A DNA stretch of 39,982 nucleotides from a virus, in IMG/VR virus record IMGVR_UViG_3300009551_000031, positions 1 through 39,982 of that record, one strand, 5' to 3'. A program made the translations under genes and the position numbers. Positions 17,067 to 24,094 of the stretch are shown one piece after another. Within the stretch, counting starts at the first letter, position 1; each line of letters begins with the position of its first letter. The notes below the pieces were generated by a model. It worked only from the letters and a program-made list of their open reading frames with translations, did not search any database and had not been told where the DNA came from.

Positions 17067-17359
17067 TCTACCTTCCCATCCCCCGATAGCTTAGAGAGCA
17101 TGGCTTGCCAGATATGGATGGCATACATCGCATCAATGGTTTGCTGAGCCGCCGCGCCAATGTCATCGCTGAATTGTATCGGAGCGCCTACCGCAGCGTC
17201 GATCATCTCATCGCTGGGCTGAGAAAGTCTCCCAAGGAGATAATCTAGGGCGGCTGTGGACGCTCTGTCGAATACGTCTTTCCCGATAGCATAGGAGCGG
17301 CCTGCCCGTTCAGCCATCGCTCGCGCCATCCCCTCTATCAGTTCATCACGCAGTGTCAT
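17063..17359 (-). CDS. Small hypothetical phage protein
   Basis: A 98-residue protein beginning MTLRDELIEGMARAMAE, an opening common in small phage proteins of this class, followed by further amphipathic helices. No membrane segment and no metal motif. It overlaps the next gene by four bases (ATGA). Function unknown. Confidence 0.7.
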   Translation of the reverse strand: MTLRDELIEGMARAMAERAGRSYAIGKDVFDRASTAALDYLLGRLSQPSDEMIDAAVGAPIQFSDDIGAAAQQTIDAMYAIHIWQAMLSKLSGDGKVE

Positions 17360-17368
17360 GCTGGTACC

Positions 17369-17623
17369 TCAGTAGTTGAAAGCGCGATGCTGTTTGAGCT
17401 GCGCGTCCCAATCTTGATCGAGGCGATAGACCTCCATCACCTTTTGCATGCTGTTCACGACCGGATAGCTTGCGACCTCCTTGCGAAGTTTCTCGGGGTC
17501 CGCATTCGCCCGATAGACGGGATAATCGTCCCAATCGAAGGTATCACACACGACCAGCATGTGAGATGCGCCCTGTTCCTTGCCGCGCTCCAGCCAGCCA
17601 CGAATTTCAGATTGCGTAGTCAT
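17369..17623 (-). CDS. Small hypothetical phage protein
   Basis: An 84-residue protein with GAGGTTG ahead of its ATG. The pattern (EIRGWLERGKEQGASHMLVV, CDTFDWDDYPVYR, then MQKVMEVYRLDQDWDAQL) belongs to a small protein often seen in the early regions of proteobacterial phages. Its function is not known to me. It has an alpha/beta layout, no membrane segment and one Cys. Confidence 0.75.
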   Translation of the reverse strand: MTTQSEIRGWLERGKEQGASHMLVVCDTFDWDDYPVYRANADPEKLRKEVASYPVVNSMQKVMEVYRLDQDWDAQLKQHRAFNY

Positions 17624-17653
17624 ACACCCAACCTCTCTATCTCTGCTAAAATA

Positions 17654-17827
17654 TCAGACCTTATCTTGGGCGCGAGGGTCGGTCAGCGAAATGGCCGTAT
17701 AGAGGCCCTCGAAGCGACTCCAGTACCATTCCAGCCAAACCAGTGTGCGCTCTGGCCCGTCATCCAGCACAAATGGGATCAGCGCGAAACGCCTCCGCCA
17801 GCCATCGTCATGCCACTTACGGATCAT
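17654..17827 (-). CDS. Small hypothetical protein
   Basis: 57 residues from the ATG at 17827, which has AGAAGG at a good distance. The longer reading frame from 17896 would overlap the upstream gene and lacks such a site. The sequence is Trp- and Arg-rich (WHDDGWRRRFALIPFVLDDG, then LVWLEWYWSRFEGLY). No known family. Confidence 0.65.
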   Translation of the reverse strand: MIRKWHDDGWRRRFALIPFVLDDGPERTLVWLEWYWSRFEGLYTAISLTDPRAQDKV

Positions 17828-17858
17828 GCCTTCTGTCCCTCTACAGGGGTATGGTTGG

Positions 17859-18209
17859 TCATGCTGGCCTCGATTGGCGAGGCGCGAACGACACATCGAG
17901 GAAGGCCATATCGCTGGGATTCCAGCACGGCTTCACAGCATCGACCTGATAGCGGGTCGTGTCGCCCTTGTTCGGCATCAGGAGATAGTCGCCTTCGCCG
18001 GGAAATTCAGGCATCCAGACAGCAAGCTTTAGTCGCTGGCCCCCGTCTTCAATCTGCACGACATTGAAGTTGTGGCCCCAGCCGCGTCGAGTAAGATCGA
18101 ATGTTCTCGGCTGCATCACTCTCTCCCTAGCCGTGATCGAAGTGGCGAAGCCATCGATCCGCGCAGCGGTTCTACCGAAGGCGAAAGCGAGATAAGCTCC
18201 TGAAAACAT
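17859..18209 (-). CDS. Hypothetical protein (two possible starts)
   Basis: 116 residues from 18209, where the ATG shares a base with the previous TAA stop and follows AGGAAAG; or 85 residues from the ATG at 18116, which follows GGGAGAG. Both starts are plausible. The conserved-looking core is beta-rich (GWGHNFNVVQIEDGGQRLKL, then GDYLLMPNKGDTTRYQVDAV). It reads as a small soluble beta-barrel protein. Function unknown. Confidence 0.65.
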   Translation of the reverse strand: MFSGAYLAFAFGRTAARIDGFATSITARERVMQPRTFDLTRRGWGHNFNVVQIEDGGQRLKLAVWMPEFPGEGDYLLMPNKGDTTRYQVDAVKPCWNPSDMAFLDVSFAPRQSRPA

Positions 18210-18925
18210 TATCCTACTTTCCTTTGTGAGTTGAGGTGGTCGATCTCCGCGAGAATATCAGGATGGCGCTCGAACCATTCGCCGTGGAGACGGTGGGAGG
18301 CGAACATCTGATGATATGCGTGCTCTTGGGCATGGCCGCCGTCACACGTTGCCAAGATCGTTAGCTTGGCCGGGTGCGACGTTTGGAGGCCGCGCAGACG
18401 CTTCTCTGGGTTAAGCGCCATTCCGATCTTTATCTGCCCCATTTCAGAACCGATGAAATAAACCTTTTCGGCGCCAGTGCGATTGGCCATTTCTAGCTGG
18501 GCCGTTGCTGTAGCCATCCGCATATCGTGGTCTTCCCACTCTTTGCGCATATCCTCTTTACCGGCCCAATAGGCGCGTCGAATGGCTGCTTCTGCCTCTT
18601 GATATACGTTGATCTGGCGGCGCGGTTCTCGGTGGAGAACAGCGATGAAATAGTCCATCCCAAGCTTTAAAAGCTCCATTACCGTTTCGGATGCTCGTTG
18701 ATACTGAGCGCCGGGTAGCCCGTGGGGTGGCGGCGGGAGCTCGCCGAACGAGCAATAGGCATCATATAATTGGTCCGCCGCTTCATGGTCGGACAGCTGT
18801 GACGCCGGCCCCTTGTAATGACGGTCGCGGGGCATTCTCTGTTCGTCATAGCGTACCTGGCGTTTTTTCAGCTCAGGGCAGAACGCCGTTATTGCTTCGT
18901 AAGACATATGCTCTATATAAGACAT
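18209..18925 (-). CDS. T5orf172 / GIY-YIG-like DNA-binding or nuclease protein
   Basis: 238 residues from the ATG at 18925 (or 232 from 18907). A much longer open frame upstream crosses attP and the integrase on the other strand and is not real. The C-terminal ~80 residues show VYFIGSEMGQIKIGMA, then RLRGLQT, then E/H..F and GEWF. This is the pattern of the T5orf172 (PF10544) branch of the GIY-YIG superfamily, found alone or fused to other domains in phages. The N-terminal part is helical. The gene is divergent from an RHH-like gene across a region with CATATG repeats. Confidence 0.75.
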   Translation of the reverse strand: MSYIEHMSYEAITAFCPELKKRQVRYDEQRMPRDRHYKGPASQLSDHEAADQLYDAYCSFGELPPPPHGLPGAQYQRASETVMELLKLGMDYFIAVLHREPRRQINVYQEAEAAIRRAYWAGKEDMRKEWEDHDMRMATATAQLEMANRTGAEKVYFIGSEMGQIKIGMALNPEKRLRGLQTSHPAKLTILATCDGGHAQEHAYHQMFASHRLHGEWFERHPDILAEIDHLNSQRKVG

Positions 18926-18955
18926 ATGCTTTTCGGAGGCAATAGGGCATATGCC
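18892..18955. promoter_or_regulatory. Divergent control region with CATATGC repeats
   Basis: A 13-bp direct repeat (TAAGACATATGCT) occurs at 18900-18912 and 18918-18930. A perfect palindrome GGCATATGCC lies at 18946-18955, over the start codon of the RHH-like gene. A rightward promoter is plausible: TTGCTT (18892-18897), 17 bases, ATATAA (18915-18920), with GGAGG at 18935-18939. The three CATATGC sites are good candidates for operators of the neighbouring RHH-like protein (inference). Confidence 0.5.
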
Positions 18956-19160
18956 AAATAATGCAGGGTTGGCCGTGAAAGGCACATGCGATACCGCGTC
19001 GCGCGTGGGCAGGCGCATGGAATACCCCGATAAGCGGGAGGCGGCGTTCAAGCCGGGGACGCTGGATCGTATCCAAGCCGCGCTGCGTGACGATGAAACG
19101 CAAGTCGGCTTCATCCGAGAGGCTGTTGAGCGCGAGCTAGAACGGCGCTCAAAGGGCTGA
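18951..19160 (+). CDS. Ribbon-helix-helix-like small DNA-binding protein
   Basis: A 69-residue protein. The C-terminal half (FKPGTLDRIQAALRDDETQV, then GFIREAVERELERRS) has a strand-helix-helix pattern typical of Arc/CopG/MetJ-type repressors. A later ATG at 19018 would give the core alone. GGAGG lies 11 bases upstream of the chosen start. It is encoded between the T5orf172 gene and attP. It might control integration or excision, itself, or the divergent gene; a recombination directionality factor is also possible. Confidence 0.65.
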   Translation: MPNNAGLAVKGTCDTASRVGRRMEYPDKREAAFKPGTLDRIQAALRDDETQVGFIREAVERELERRSKG

Positions 19161-19174
19161 CGATCCCGCGCAAA

Positions 19175-19663
19175 GTGGGCAAAATAGTGGGCAGTAACCC
19201 GTTCTACTGAGGAGGGTTCGAATCCCACCCTCTCCGCCAACACTCTTTCGCCGGGGTTCGCTGGCGACCGCAATTCCCTCCCGTAAATCAATTTTCGTTC
19301 CACTGGCGTTCGCTTGCGTTCGCTGGCTTGCGCGGTCCATACGTGGGCAAACAGTGGGCAGAGAATCGCACAGTGGGCAGATTGACCGCTCGGAAGGTGG
19401 AAACGACCACAGCGCCAGGGCGATATTCTGATGGTGATGGCTCTGGTTTTCACCTGCGAGTCACCTCGGATGGAGGCAAATACTTCGTCCTGCGTACGAC
19501 GGTTGAGGGCACGCGGAAGGACTTCACGCTCGGCTCGGCAAAGCGCGTTACCCTCGCAGTGGCGCGACAGAAGGCCGCGAAAATCCAAGAACAGATCGAC
19601 ACCAATGGCACAGTTTTGCCCACGGAGATGCCCACTTTCGCTGAGGCTGCTCGTTCTGCCCAC
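19175..19663. repeat. Cluster of GTGGGCA heptamers around attP (candidate integrase arm sites)
   Basis: GTGGGCA occurs at 19175-19181, 19187-19193, 19343-19349, 19354-19360 and 19373-19379. The inverted form occurs at 19617-19623, 19629-19635 and 19657-19663. Another forward copy lies at 19005-19011. The paired sites are 11-12 bp apart, about one helical turn. They flank the core on both sides and run into the integrase gene. Such clusters are expected for arm-type sites bound by the integrase N-terminal domain (inference). Confidence 0.6.
19211..19239 (+). other. attP core: copy of a tRNA-Ser 3' end
   Basis: The 29 bases contain a T-arm (GGGTTCGAATCCC) and acceptor half ending CTCTCCGCCA, the normal 3' end of an alphaproteobacterial tRNA-Ser. 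No 5' half is present, so this is not a tRNA gene. Tyrosine integrases of temperate phages commonly use tRNA 3' ends, and the phage copy restores the gene after integration. The integrase begins about 90 bases downstream. The exact left edge of the identity block cannot be set without the host sequence. Confidence 0.85.
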
Positions 19664-20542
19664 AAGGCGCTGACCACTGGGTTGAAGAACAATAAACACA
19701 AGGCGCAATGGCTCTCCACCTTGGAAACCTACGCTTTCCCGATTGTGGGCGATAAGCTGGTCAACCAGGTCGAGCGGGCGCATGTCGTCCAGATCCTTTC
19801 GCCGATATGGCTCGACAAGCGAGAAACGGCCGACCGGACATTGCAGCGCATTGATCGCGTGATGAGTTGGGCCGTAGGCAACGACTATCGCAACAGCCGC
19901 GTGGACATGAGACTGGTCCGCGATGCACTCCCGCGAAGAAGCAGGCGCAAGCGCTCCGAGATACGTCGTATGCCAGCGGTGCCGTGGGCTGAAGCGCCAG
20001 CCTTTTACACCGCGATCTCGACAAGTCGTAGCGTGGTCGAAGTCCGTCTGGCGATGGCGTTCTACATCCTCACGATCCCAAGGCCGGGGAATATCTATCT
20101 CGCCAAGCGCGGCCAGATCGACTTGGACGACGCTGTGTGGAACATTCCTGGCGAGGAAATGAAAAGCGGAGAGCCGCATCGCATCCCGCTTTCGCCGGCT
20201 GCCGTGGAAGTCGCTCGATCCGTCATGGGTATGCACGATCGCGAACTGCTGTTCGGGGTTTCGGATAAGCCTATGTCGAATGACACGCTCCGAATGATGA
20301 TGCGGCGGATGGGGCGAACCGAAGTGCCGCATGGGTTCCGCTCGACCTTCAAGGATTGGGCGCGCGCGTCCGGCTATCCCGACGATCTCAGCGAGGTTGC
20401 GCTTGCCCATGCCGATCCTAACGAAGTGCGTGCCGCCTATGCCAGAGATGACCTACTCGAAGAGCGGCGCCCTATGATGCTTGCTTGGTCCGAATACTTG
20501 GCAGGGAAGCCGCATAAGCGCGTAGTGACTCCACAGGGATAA
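19328..20542 (+). CDS. int: Tyrosine site-specific integrase
   Basis: 404 residues if the TTG at 19328 is the start; GTG at 19373 or TTG at 19382 would better match the usual opening (LTARKVETTTAPGRYSDGDG). It has the N-terminal DUF4102-like arm-binding domain of P4-type integrases. The catalytic set is R252 (IPRPGN), K279, H335/R338 (HGFRSTFKDWA), H361 (LAHADPN) and Y371 (AAYAR). It catalyses integration at, and with an excisionase excision from, the tRNA-Ser site just upstream. Its 3' end overlaps the convergent excisionase-like gene by 71 bases. Confidence 0.9.
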   Translation: MRGPYVGKQWAENRTVGRLTARKVETTTAPGRYSDGDGSGFHLRVTSDGGKYFVLRTTVEGTRKDFTLGSAKRVTLAVARQKAAKIQEQIDTNGTVLPTEMPTFAEAARSAHKALTTGLKNNKHKAQWLSTLETYAFPIVGDKLVNQVERAHVVQILSPIWLDKRETADRTLQRIDRVMSWAVGNDYRNSRVDMRLVRDALPRRSRRKRSEIRRMPAVPWAEAPAFYTAISTSRSVVEVRLAMAFYILTIPRPGNIYLAKRGQIDLDDAVWNIPGEEMKSGEPHRIPLSPAAVEVARSVMGMHDRELLFGVSDKPMSNDTLRMMMRRMGRTEVPHGFRSTFKDWARASGYPDDLSEVALAHADPNEVRAAYARDDLLEERRPMMLAWSEYLAGKPHKRVVTPQG

Positions 20543-20672
20543 CCGTGGATCGGCCCTGCTTCTTCGCCTCAATCTTGCCGGCGTTGATCAGTTCGTAGAG
20601 AAACGTCTTGCCGCATCGGATCATGCCACAGGCGTCCTCGGGGCTGACAAGGATTACCTCGTTGTCGTTCAT
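20472..20672 (-). CDS. AlpA/MerR-type small DNA-binding protein, candidate excisionase
   Basis: A 66-residue protein with a winged-helix pattern of the excisionase/AlpA class (LVSPEDACGMIRCGKTFLYE, then LINAGKIEAKKQGRSTVIPV). Such proteins bend attachment-site DNA and switch the integrase to excision. Its place next to int supports this. It lies on the opposite strand and its 3' end is antisense to the last 71 bases of int. The start overlaps the upstream gene as ATGA, so it belongs to the leftward early unit and would be made on induction. Confidence 0.7.
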   Translation of the reverse strand: MNDNEVILVSPEDACGMIRCGKTFLYELINAGKIEAKKQGRSTVIPVESLRAYAASLPSIRTKQAS

Positions 20673-20956
20673 TGCCCCTCCCCATAATGATCTCCAGACC
20701 GTATTGCTGAGGCGATGAACTGGCGTGCTTCACGGAACCACGTGCCGGGCTTATCCCCGAAACAAGCTTCGGCGATCTGCGCACAACGCTCAGCCTCTGC
20801 GGCACGATGGCGGGCGAAGGCTTGGACCACATTCGCATCGTCATACTTGCCCGCGAAAAATCCCTCTTGATCCTGACCGGCAATCGAGTTGCGGCTGACA
20901 AAGGGCCAAGCCTCTTTGCGATCACGTCGCGTCACCCGCGCTTCCTTGGTGGTCAT
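20669..20956 (-). CDS. Small hypothetical phage protein
   Basis: A 95-residue protein with a charged N-terminus (KEARVTRRDRKEAW) and a helical C-terminal part (FARHRAAEAERCAQIAEACF, then FREARQFIASAIRS). No membrane segment. It overlaps both neighbours by four bases. Function unknown. Confidence 0.7.
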   Translation of the reverse strand: MTTKEARVTRRDRKEAWPFVSRNSIAGQDQEGFFAGKYDDANVVQAFARHRAAEAERCAQIAEACFGDKPGTWFREARQFIASAIRSGDHYGEGQ

Positions 20957-21225
20957 GCGACGGGCTCCAACTGGAAAACGACGAAGCCGGGCTTGATCCC
21001 AAATTCTTCGCCGCGCAGCATCCAGCCGATGCGAAAGGTCAGGTCGCGCGTCTTGAACCGCGAGCCGTCAGCGATCGAATATGTGCCGTCAGCGTCTGTG
21101 CGCTTAAGGACCACAATGTCGTCGCGCTGGAAGAAGCGATCATCTCGGCGAGCTTCGAAGCGCTTTTCACCGCGCTCGATGGCATCCCAGCACGTCGCGT
21201 GGCATTTCAGCTCGTGCGTGATCAC
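20953..21225 (-). CDS. DUF3850 (ASCH/PUA-like) protein
   Basis: A 90-residue protein matching the DUF3850 pattern: THELKC at the start, then GEKRFEARRDDRFFQRDDIV, VLKR, and a C-terminal FGIKPGFVVFQL. This family has a PUA/ASCH-like beta-barrel fold and is thought to bind RNA or modified nucleic acid. No enzyme role is known to me. It overlaps its neighbours by four bases on each side in the leftward unit. Confidence 0.8.
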   Translation of the reverse strand: MITHELKCHATCWDAIERGEKRFEARRDDRFFQRDDIVVLKRTDADGTYSIADGSRFKTRDLTFRIGWMLRGEEFGIKPGFVVFQLEPVA

Positions 21226-21398
21226 GACCGCCCATCCCCCTCTACTACCCTTGCGCGGAGAGCGGCTGCGCGAAGTCGGTCGATTGCCGTGTAGAAGCCC
21301 ATGCCGCCGTGCTCGTCGGCCATATCGATGGCGTGTTCGGCGGCCTCGATCAGGCCTTTCATCCTTACCGCAAGCTCTTCCAAGCTGTGATCAGCCAT
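21222..21398 (-). CDS. Small hypothetical protein
   Basis: 58 residues from the ATG at 21398, which overlaps the previous stop as ATGGCTGA; a longer frame to 21545 is rejected. It is helical (SLEELAVRMKGLIEAAEHAI, then YTAIDRLRAAALRAR). It shares the LEELAVR opening with the gene just upstream, which suggests an old duplication of the N-terminus. Function unknown. Confidence 0.6.
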   Translation of the reverse strand: MADHSLEELAVRMKGLIEAAEHAIDMADEHGGMGFYTAIDRLRAAALRARVVEGDGRS

Positions 21399-21645
21399 TG
21401 CGGTTCTCCAGGTGATTGCGGAGGGCGAGCCCAAGGACATTCGGCACGACGACGAGGCGATCATATGTGAATGGCTGCCGACCCAGGCCAACGGCGACGA
21501 TTTGATCGGCAACGCGCTCAGAAGAGGCGTACCACTCGCTATCATCGCCGGCTTCGATCACACGCCGCGCGCTCGCGCTTAGTGACTTGGCCAGATCGTC
21601 CAGATCGAATCGCCGCACCGCAAGCTCTTCTAGGTTAGTGGTCAT
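21391..21645 (-). CDS. Small hypothetical protein
   Basis: 84 residues from the ATG at 21645, which overlaps the preceding stop by four bases; the longer frame to 21708 is rejected. It begins MTTNLEELAVRRFDLDDLA and is helical, with a middle part SSERVADQIVAVGLG. No membrane segment. It shares a short N-terminal motif with the downstream gene. Function unknown. Confidence 0.6.
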   Translation of the reverse strand: MTTNLEELAVRRFDLDDLAKSLSASARRVIEAGDDSEWYASSERVADQIVAVGLGRQPFTYDRLVVVPNVLGLALRNHLENRNG

Positions 21646-21830
21646 GGGCGACCGTCCTTGTAGAAAATGCGGAAGGTGAGTGCGCCCCACACAAAGCCGA
21701 ACAAGCACGCGAACACCCGATAGCCGACCGTGTAGGGCTGTCCGTCAATGATCGCAGTGACAGCGAAAAGCCCAAGGCAGACGAATGCGCCGATAGAGCC
21801 GCCCGCGAAGTAAACGATGAACCGGCTCAT
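21642..21830 (-). CDS. Small membrane protein with two spans
   Basis: A 62-residue protein with two hydrophobic helices (FAGGSIGAFVCLGLFAVTAI, about residues 8-27, and VFACLFGFVWGALTF, about 39-53). A short polar loop separates them, and the tail is basic and acidic (RIFYKDGRP). It overlaps the genes on both sides by four bases. Function unknown; it could act on the host membrane, for example in exclusion, but there is no direct evidence. Confidence 0.65.
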   Translation of the reverse strand: MSRFIVYFAGGSIGAFVCLGLFAVTAIIDGQPYTVGYRVFACLFGFVWGALTFRIFYKDGRP

Positions 21831-22429
21831 TGGCCCGCCCTCCTCTCGGGGGATTTCGCGGGCAGTGCGCGGCGAAGGGCCTCGATAAGGTCGCTATGGA
21901 CGATCCAACATTTCTCGCCGTCTTCGGCCTCGATGCCCTTGTCACGGCCATTGCGGGCCTTGAACGTGCCCGACATGCCCGCCAGCAAATCTGTCGCGGC
22001 GGCTTCAAGCTCAACCCCTCGGGTGGATGAGGGAGAGGTGAATAGGGCGAGCAAGCTATCGACGGCGCCAGAAACGTGGTCTGTTCCTTCAATCGCACCT
22101 TTGACTATCGCGGATATCGTCTCCCTATCCGGACACGCGTGGGGCATCCCCGAAATAAGCGCTTCACGAGCGGCCTCGATATTGCCGGCGTCTAGGAAAA
22201 AAAGTACGCGGCGTACGTGGTCTGTATCAACGGCTTGGGTGGCTGACAGGGCGGCTTTGGCAAATTCAGCGATGCAATTTCCGCACGTCTCGTACATCCA
22301 GACGCCGTGCGTGCACCGGTCGTGCTTGCTAACGCGGTTGTCGGGCCACCAGTGTTTACCGACTGTGCGAGGCTCGTCTCCGCTCGCGATCCGCTCCAGC
22401 GCATCACGCAAAGTCTGTGAGCTATCCAT
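21827..22429 (-). CDS. Hypothetical protein with possible Cys/His metal site
   Basis: A 200-residue soluble protein. The N-terminal third has HDRCTHGVWMYETCGNCIAE, a cluster of Cys and His that could bind zinc. The rest is helical (AALSATQAVDTDHVRRVLFF) and ends in a basic tail. No family recognised. It begins on the last base of the upstream gene. Confidence 0.65.
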   Translation of the reverse strand: MDSSQTLRDALERIASGDEPRTVGKHWWPDNRVSKHDRCTHGVWMYETCGNCIAEFAKAALSATQAVDTDHVRRVLFFLDAGNIEAAREALISGMPHACPDRETISAIVKGAIEGTDHVSGAVDSLLALFTSPSSTRGVELEAAATDLLAGMSGTFKARNGRDKGIEAEDGEKCWIVHSDLIEALRRALPAKSPERRAGQ

Positions 22430-23034
22430 TATGCTGCTCCAGGGGTGTTTTGGGCGTCTGCCTGCGGCACCGCGCTCTCAGCCTTCGGCCCGATCCCTGC
22501 GGTCTCGGCGGTTCCCGTTTCGATCGCTGACGCGGCTTCCCAACGCTCGCGATTTATGGTTTCGGTCCAGCGGCGCAAATGCTGCGTGTGGCGACCGCAC
22601 CAAAGGCATTCGCGCGTGTCACCCGTGGTAGACCAGCGGGTTTCTTCGCCGATGAAATACATCTCATGCTTGGCGTCGATTGCGCAGCGCCCCTCGACTT
22701 CGTAACGACGCCAGAAGTCGGGCTCCTCCTCGAAACTGGACGCGCCCGGGACGGCCCAGACCGTGGCCCGGGCGCCGTCGCACAGCACCCGAGATAGCTT
22801 CGATCCGTGGAAGAAATATTCGTCGTCGTTCCAACCGATCCAGCGACGCCCTTCGCCGTCGAAAAAGATTCCCGGCAAACCTATGCGCCGATTGCGGCGC
22901 AACCACTTCGCAAGGTTGGGACTGTATCGGTTGCCCTGCACGCGCCAGGAATCGAAGCCCGATAGGGCCGAGACCTTGGGCTCGGCTTGCGAGAGCCCGG
23001 TGCCGTTAGGCACGCGTCCAACTTCCTGCTCCAT
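22429..23034 (-). CDS. Hypothetical protein
   Basis: A 201-residue protein. The middle is rich in aromatic residues (FFDGEGRRWIGWNDDEYFFH, then FEEEPDFWRRYEVEG). A single CxxC (CLWCGRHTQHLRRW) suggests a small metal-binding site near residue 150. The last ~30 residues are low-complexity Ala/Thr/Glu. No family recognised. Confidence 0.65.
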   Translation of the reverse strand: MEQEVGRVPNGTGLSQAEPKVSALSGFDSWRVQGNRYSPNLAKWLRRNRRIGLPGIFFDGEGRRWIGWNDDEYFFHGSKLSRVLCDGARATVWAVPGASSFEEEPDFWRRYEVEGRCAIDAKHEMYFIGEETRWSTTGDTRECLWCGRHTQHLRRWTETINRERWEAASAIETGTAETAGIGPKAESAVPQADAQNTPGAA

Positions 23035-23250
23035 TCAGAATGCCTTTCCTTGGGCGCGGGCGATGCGTTCGTCGTATGCTGGCGCGATGAAGTAAGCATT
23101 CTCGCCGACGCATATGTACCCCGGCGTGGTCTTGCCCATCAGGAGGCGGTCACGCGTCTCCCAATAGCTTGCGTCCCTCTCGCAACGCGGAATGACATCC
23201 ATCTGCCCGACGGTTGCGTGAAACTCTTCCTTGCTGACCTGGCGCATCAC
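23035..23250 (-). CDS. Small hypothetical phage protein
   Basis: A 71-residue protein opening MMRQVSKEEFHATVGQMDV, an N-terminus that recurs in small proteins of alphaproteobacterial phages. The remainder is beta-rich (TPGYICVGENAYFIAP). It overlaps the upstream gene by four bases. Function unknown. Confidence 0.7.
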   Translation of the reverse strand: MMRQVSKEEFHATVGQMDVIPRCERDASYWETRDRLLMGKTTPGYICVGENAYFIAPAYDERIARAQGKAF

Positions 23251-23663
23251 CCTCTCTCCTCTTGCTCGGGGAGGTGGGTCTTGAGGGGTGGTGCGGGCAG
23301 AGGGTGCCAGTGGGTTGGGCTGTTACCAAATCCCAGGCCCCAAGACCCTGCGATCCACTCACTGGCTACGTGATCGAAGGATGCTTCAATCGTTGCGCAG
23401 TCCACCCAGACAAGGACCCGCGCCCCATCCTTCGGCGCAGTCTCTATCGGCTGCCATCCCGCCTCCGATAATATGGGGCGGGGTGTTGTGAGGGCGGCAA
23501 CAAGGGCTTCCAACCGGATTGCCGTTCCCCATCGGCCAAAGTCGATAGATGCCAACTGCCCGTCATCGCTGATTTGCCAGCCGACGCTCAGAAAGAACTT
23601 CTTTAGCCTCGCTATCTCTTCCCGCCCTGTATTGGCTGTGTTATCAATAGCTTGGCGCGTCAT
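23247..23663 (-). CDS. DUF551-containing protein
   Basis: A 138-residue protein. The C-terminal half carries the DUF551 signature: WQPIETAPKDGARVLVWV, and at the end PTHWHPLPAPP. The N-terminal half is a different helical segment (REEIARLKKFFLSVGW). DUF551 is widespread in phages and prophages and its function is unknown. It overlaps the upstream gene by four bases. Confidence 0.8.
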   Translation of the reverse strand: MTRQAIDNTANTGREEIARLKKFFLSVGWQISDDGQLASIDFGRWGTAIRLEALVAALTTPRPILSEAGWQPIETAPKDGARVLVWVDCATIEASFDHVASEWIAGSWGLGFGNSPTHWHPLPAPPLKTHLPEQEERG

Positions 23664-24094
23664 GCCGCAAACTCCTCAATTGCTTCCCGAAGGTCGTCAT
23701 TGGAAACGGGCAGCCACCACCGTTGAACGGCGGCAATCGCCAGCTCGTAGAAGGCTTCAAATTCGTCCTGACCCATGTTCTCAAAGGCGATGCTGGACGG
23801 CACGAACACTTCCCGTTCGGCCTTGGGGTGAAGCTTCTTCCATTCCCCGTATCCAAGGACCGCCTTGAGCCCGAGAAGAGCATCGTCCGTGCTGGCGAAC
23901 TCTTCCCGATTGTCGGCAAGCAATCCCAACAGCGCGAACAGCTTGCGATGGTGTGCCGGGTTGCGGGGACGGCGCCCGCGTAGATCCACCGTCTGACCAA
24001 GCTTGGTCTTGGCGTGGAACTCGCGTGCCGCTTGGCTGACCGGGATGAAGCCGGCAGCCGTCTTGCGGAAGTGATGCGGGGCGACGTTAGACAT
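23660..24094 (-). CDS. DUF1367-like protein
   Basis: A 144-residue protein resembling DUF1367: an N-terminal FRKTAAGFIPVSQAAREFHA, a basic RGRRPRNPAHHRKLFALLGL, and a C-terminal FEAFYELAIAAVQRWWLPV. The family is found in phage early regions, close to recombination and single-strand-binding genes as here. The function is not established. The 5' end overlaps the upstream gene by eight bases. Confidence 0.75.
   Translation of the reverse strand: MSNVAPHHFRKTAAGFIPVSQAAREFHAKTKLGQTVDLRGRRPRNPAHHRKLFALLGLLADNREEFASTDDALLGLKAVLGYGEWKKLHPKAEREVFVPSSIAFENMGQDEFEAFYELAIAAVQRWWLPVSNDDLREAIEEFAA

Noticed and set aside
19211-19239. A tRNA-Ser gene
   Set aside because: Only the T-arm and acceptor 3' half are present; no D-arm, anticodon arm or 5' acceptor lies upstream. 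It is an attP core.
18926-20410. N-terminal extension of the T5orf172 frame to 733 residues
   Set aside because: The extension is antisense to attP, the RHH-like gene and most of int, has random-looking composition rich in Arg, His and Ser, and no known domain.
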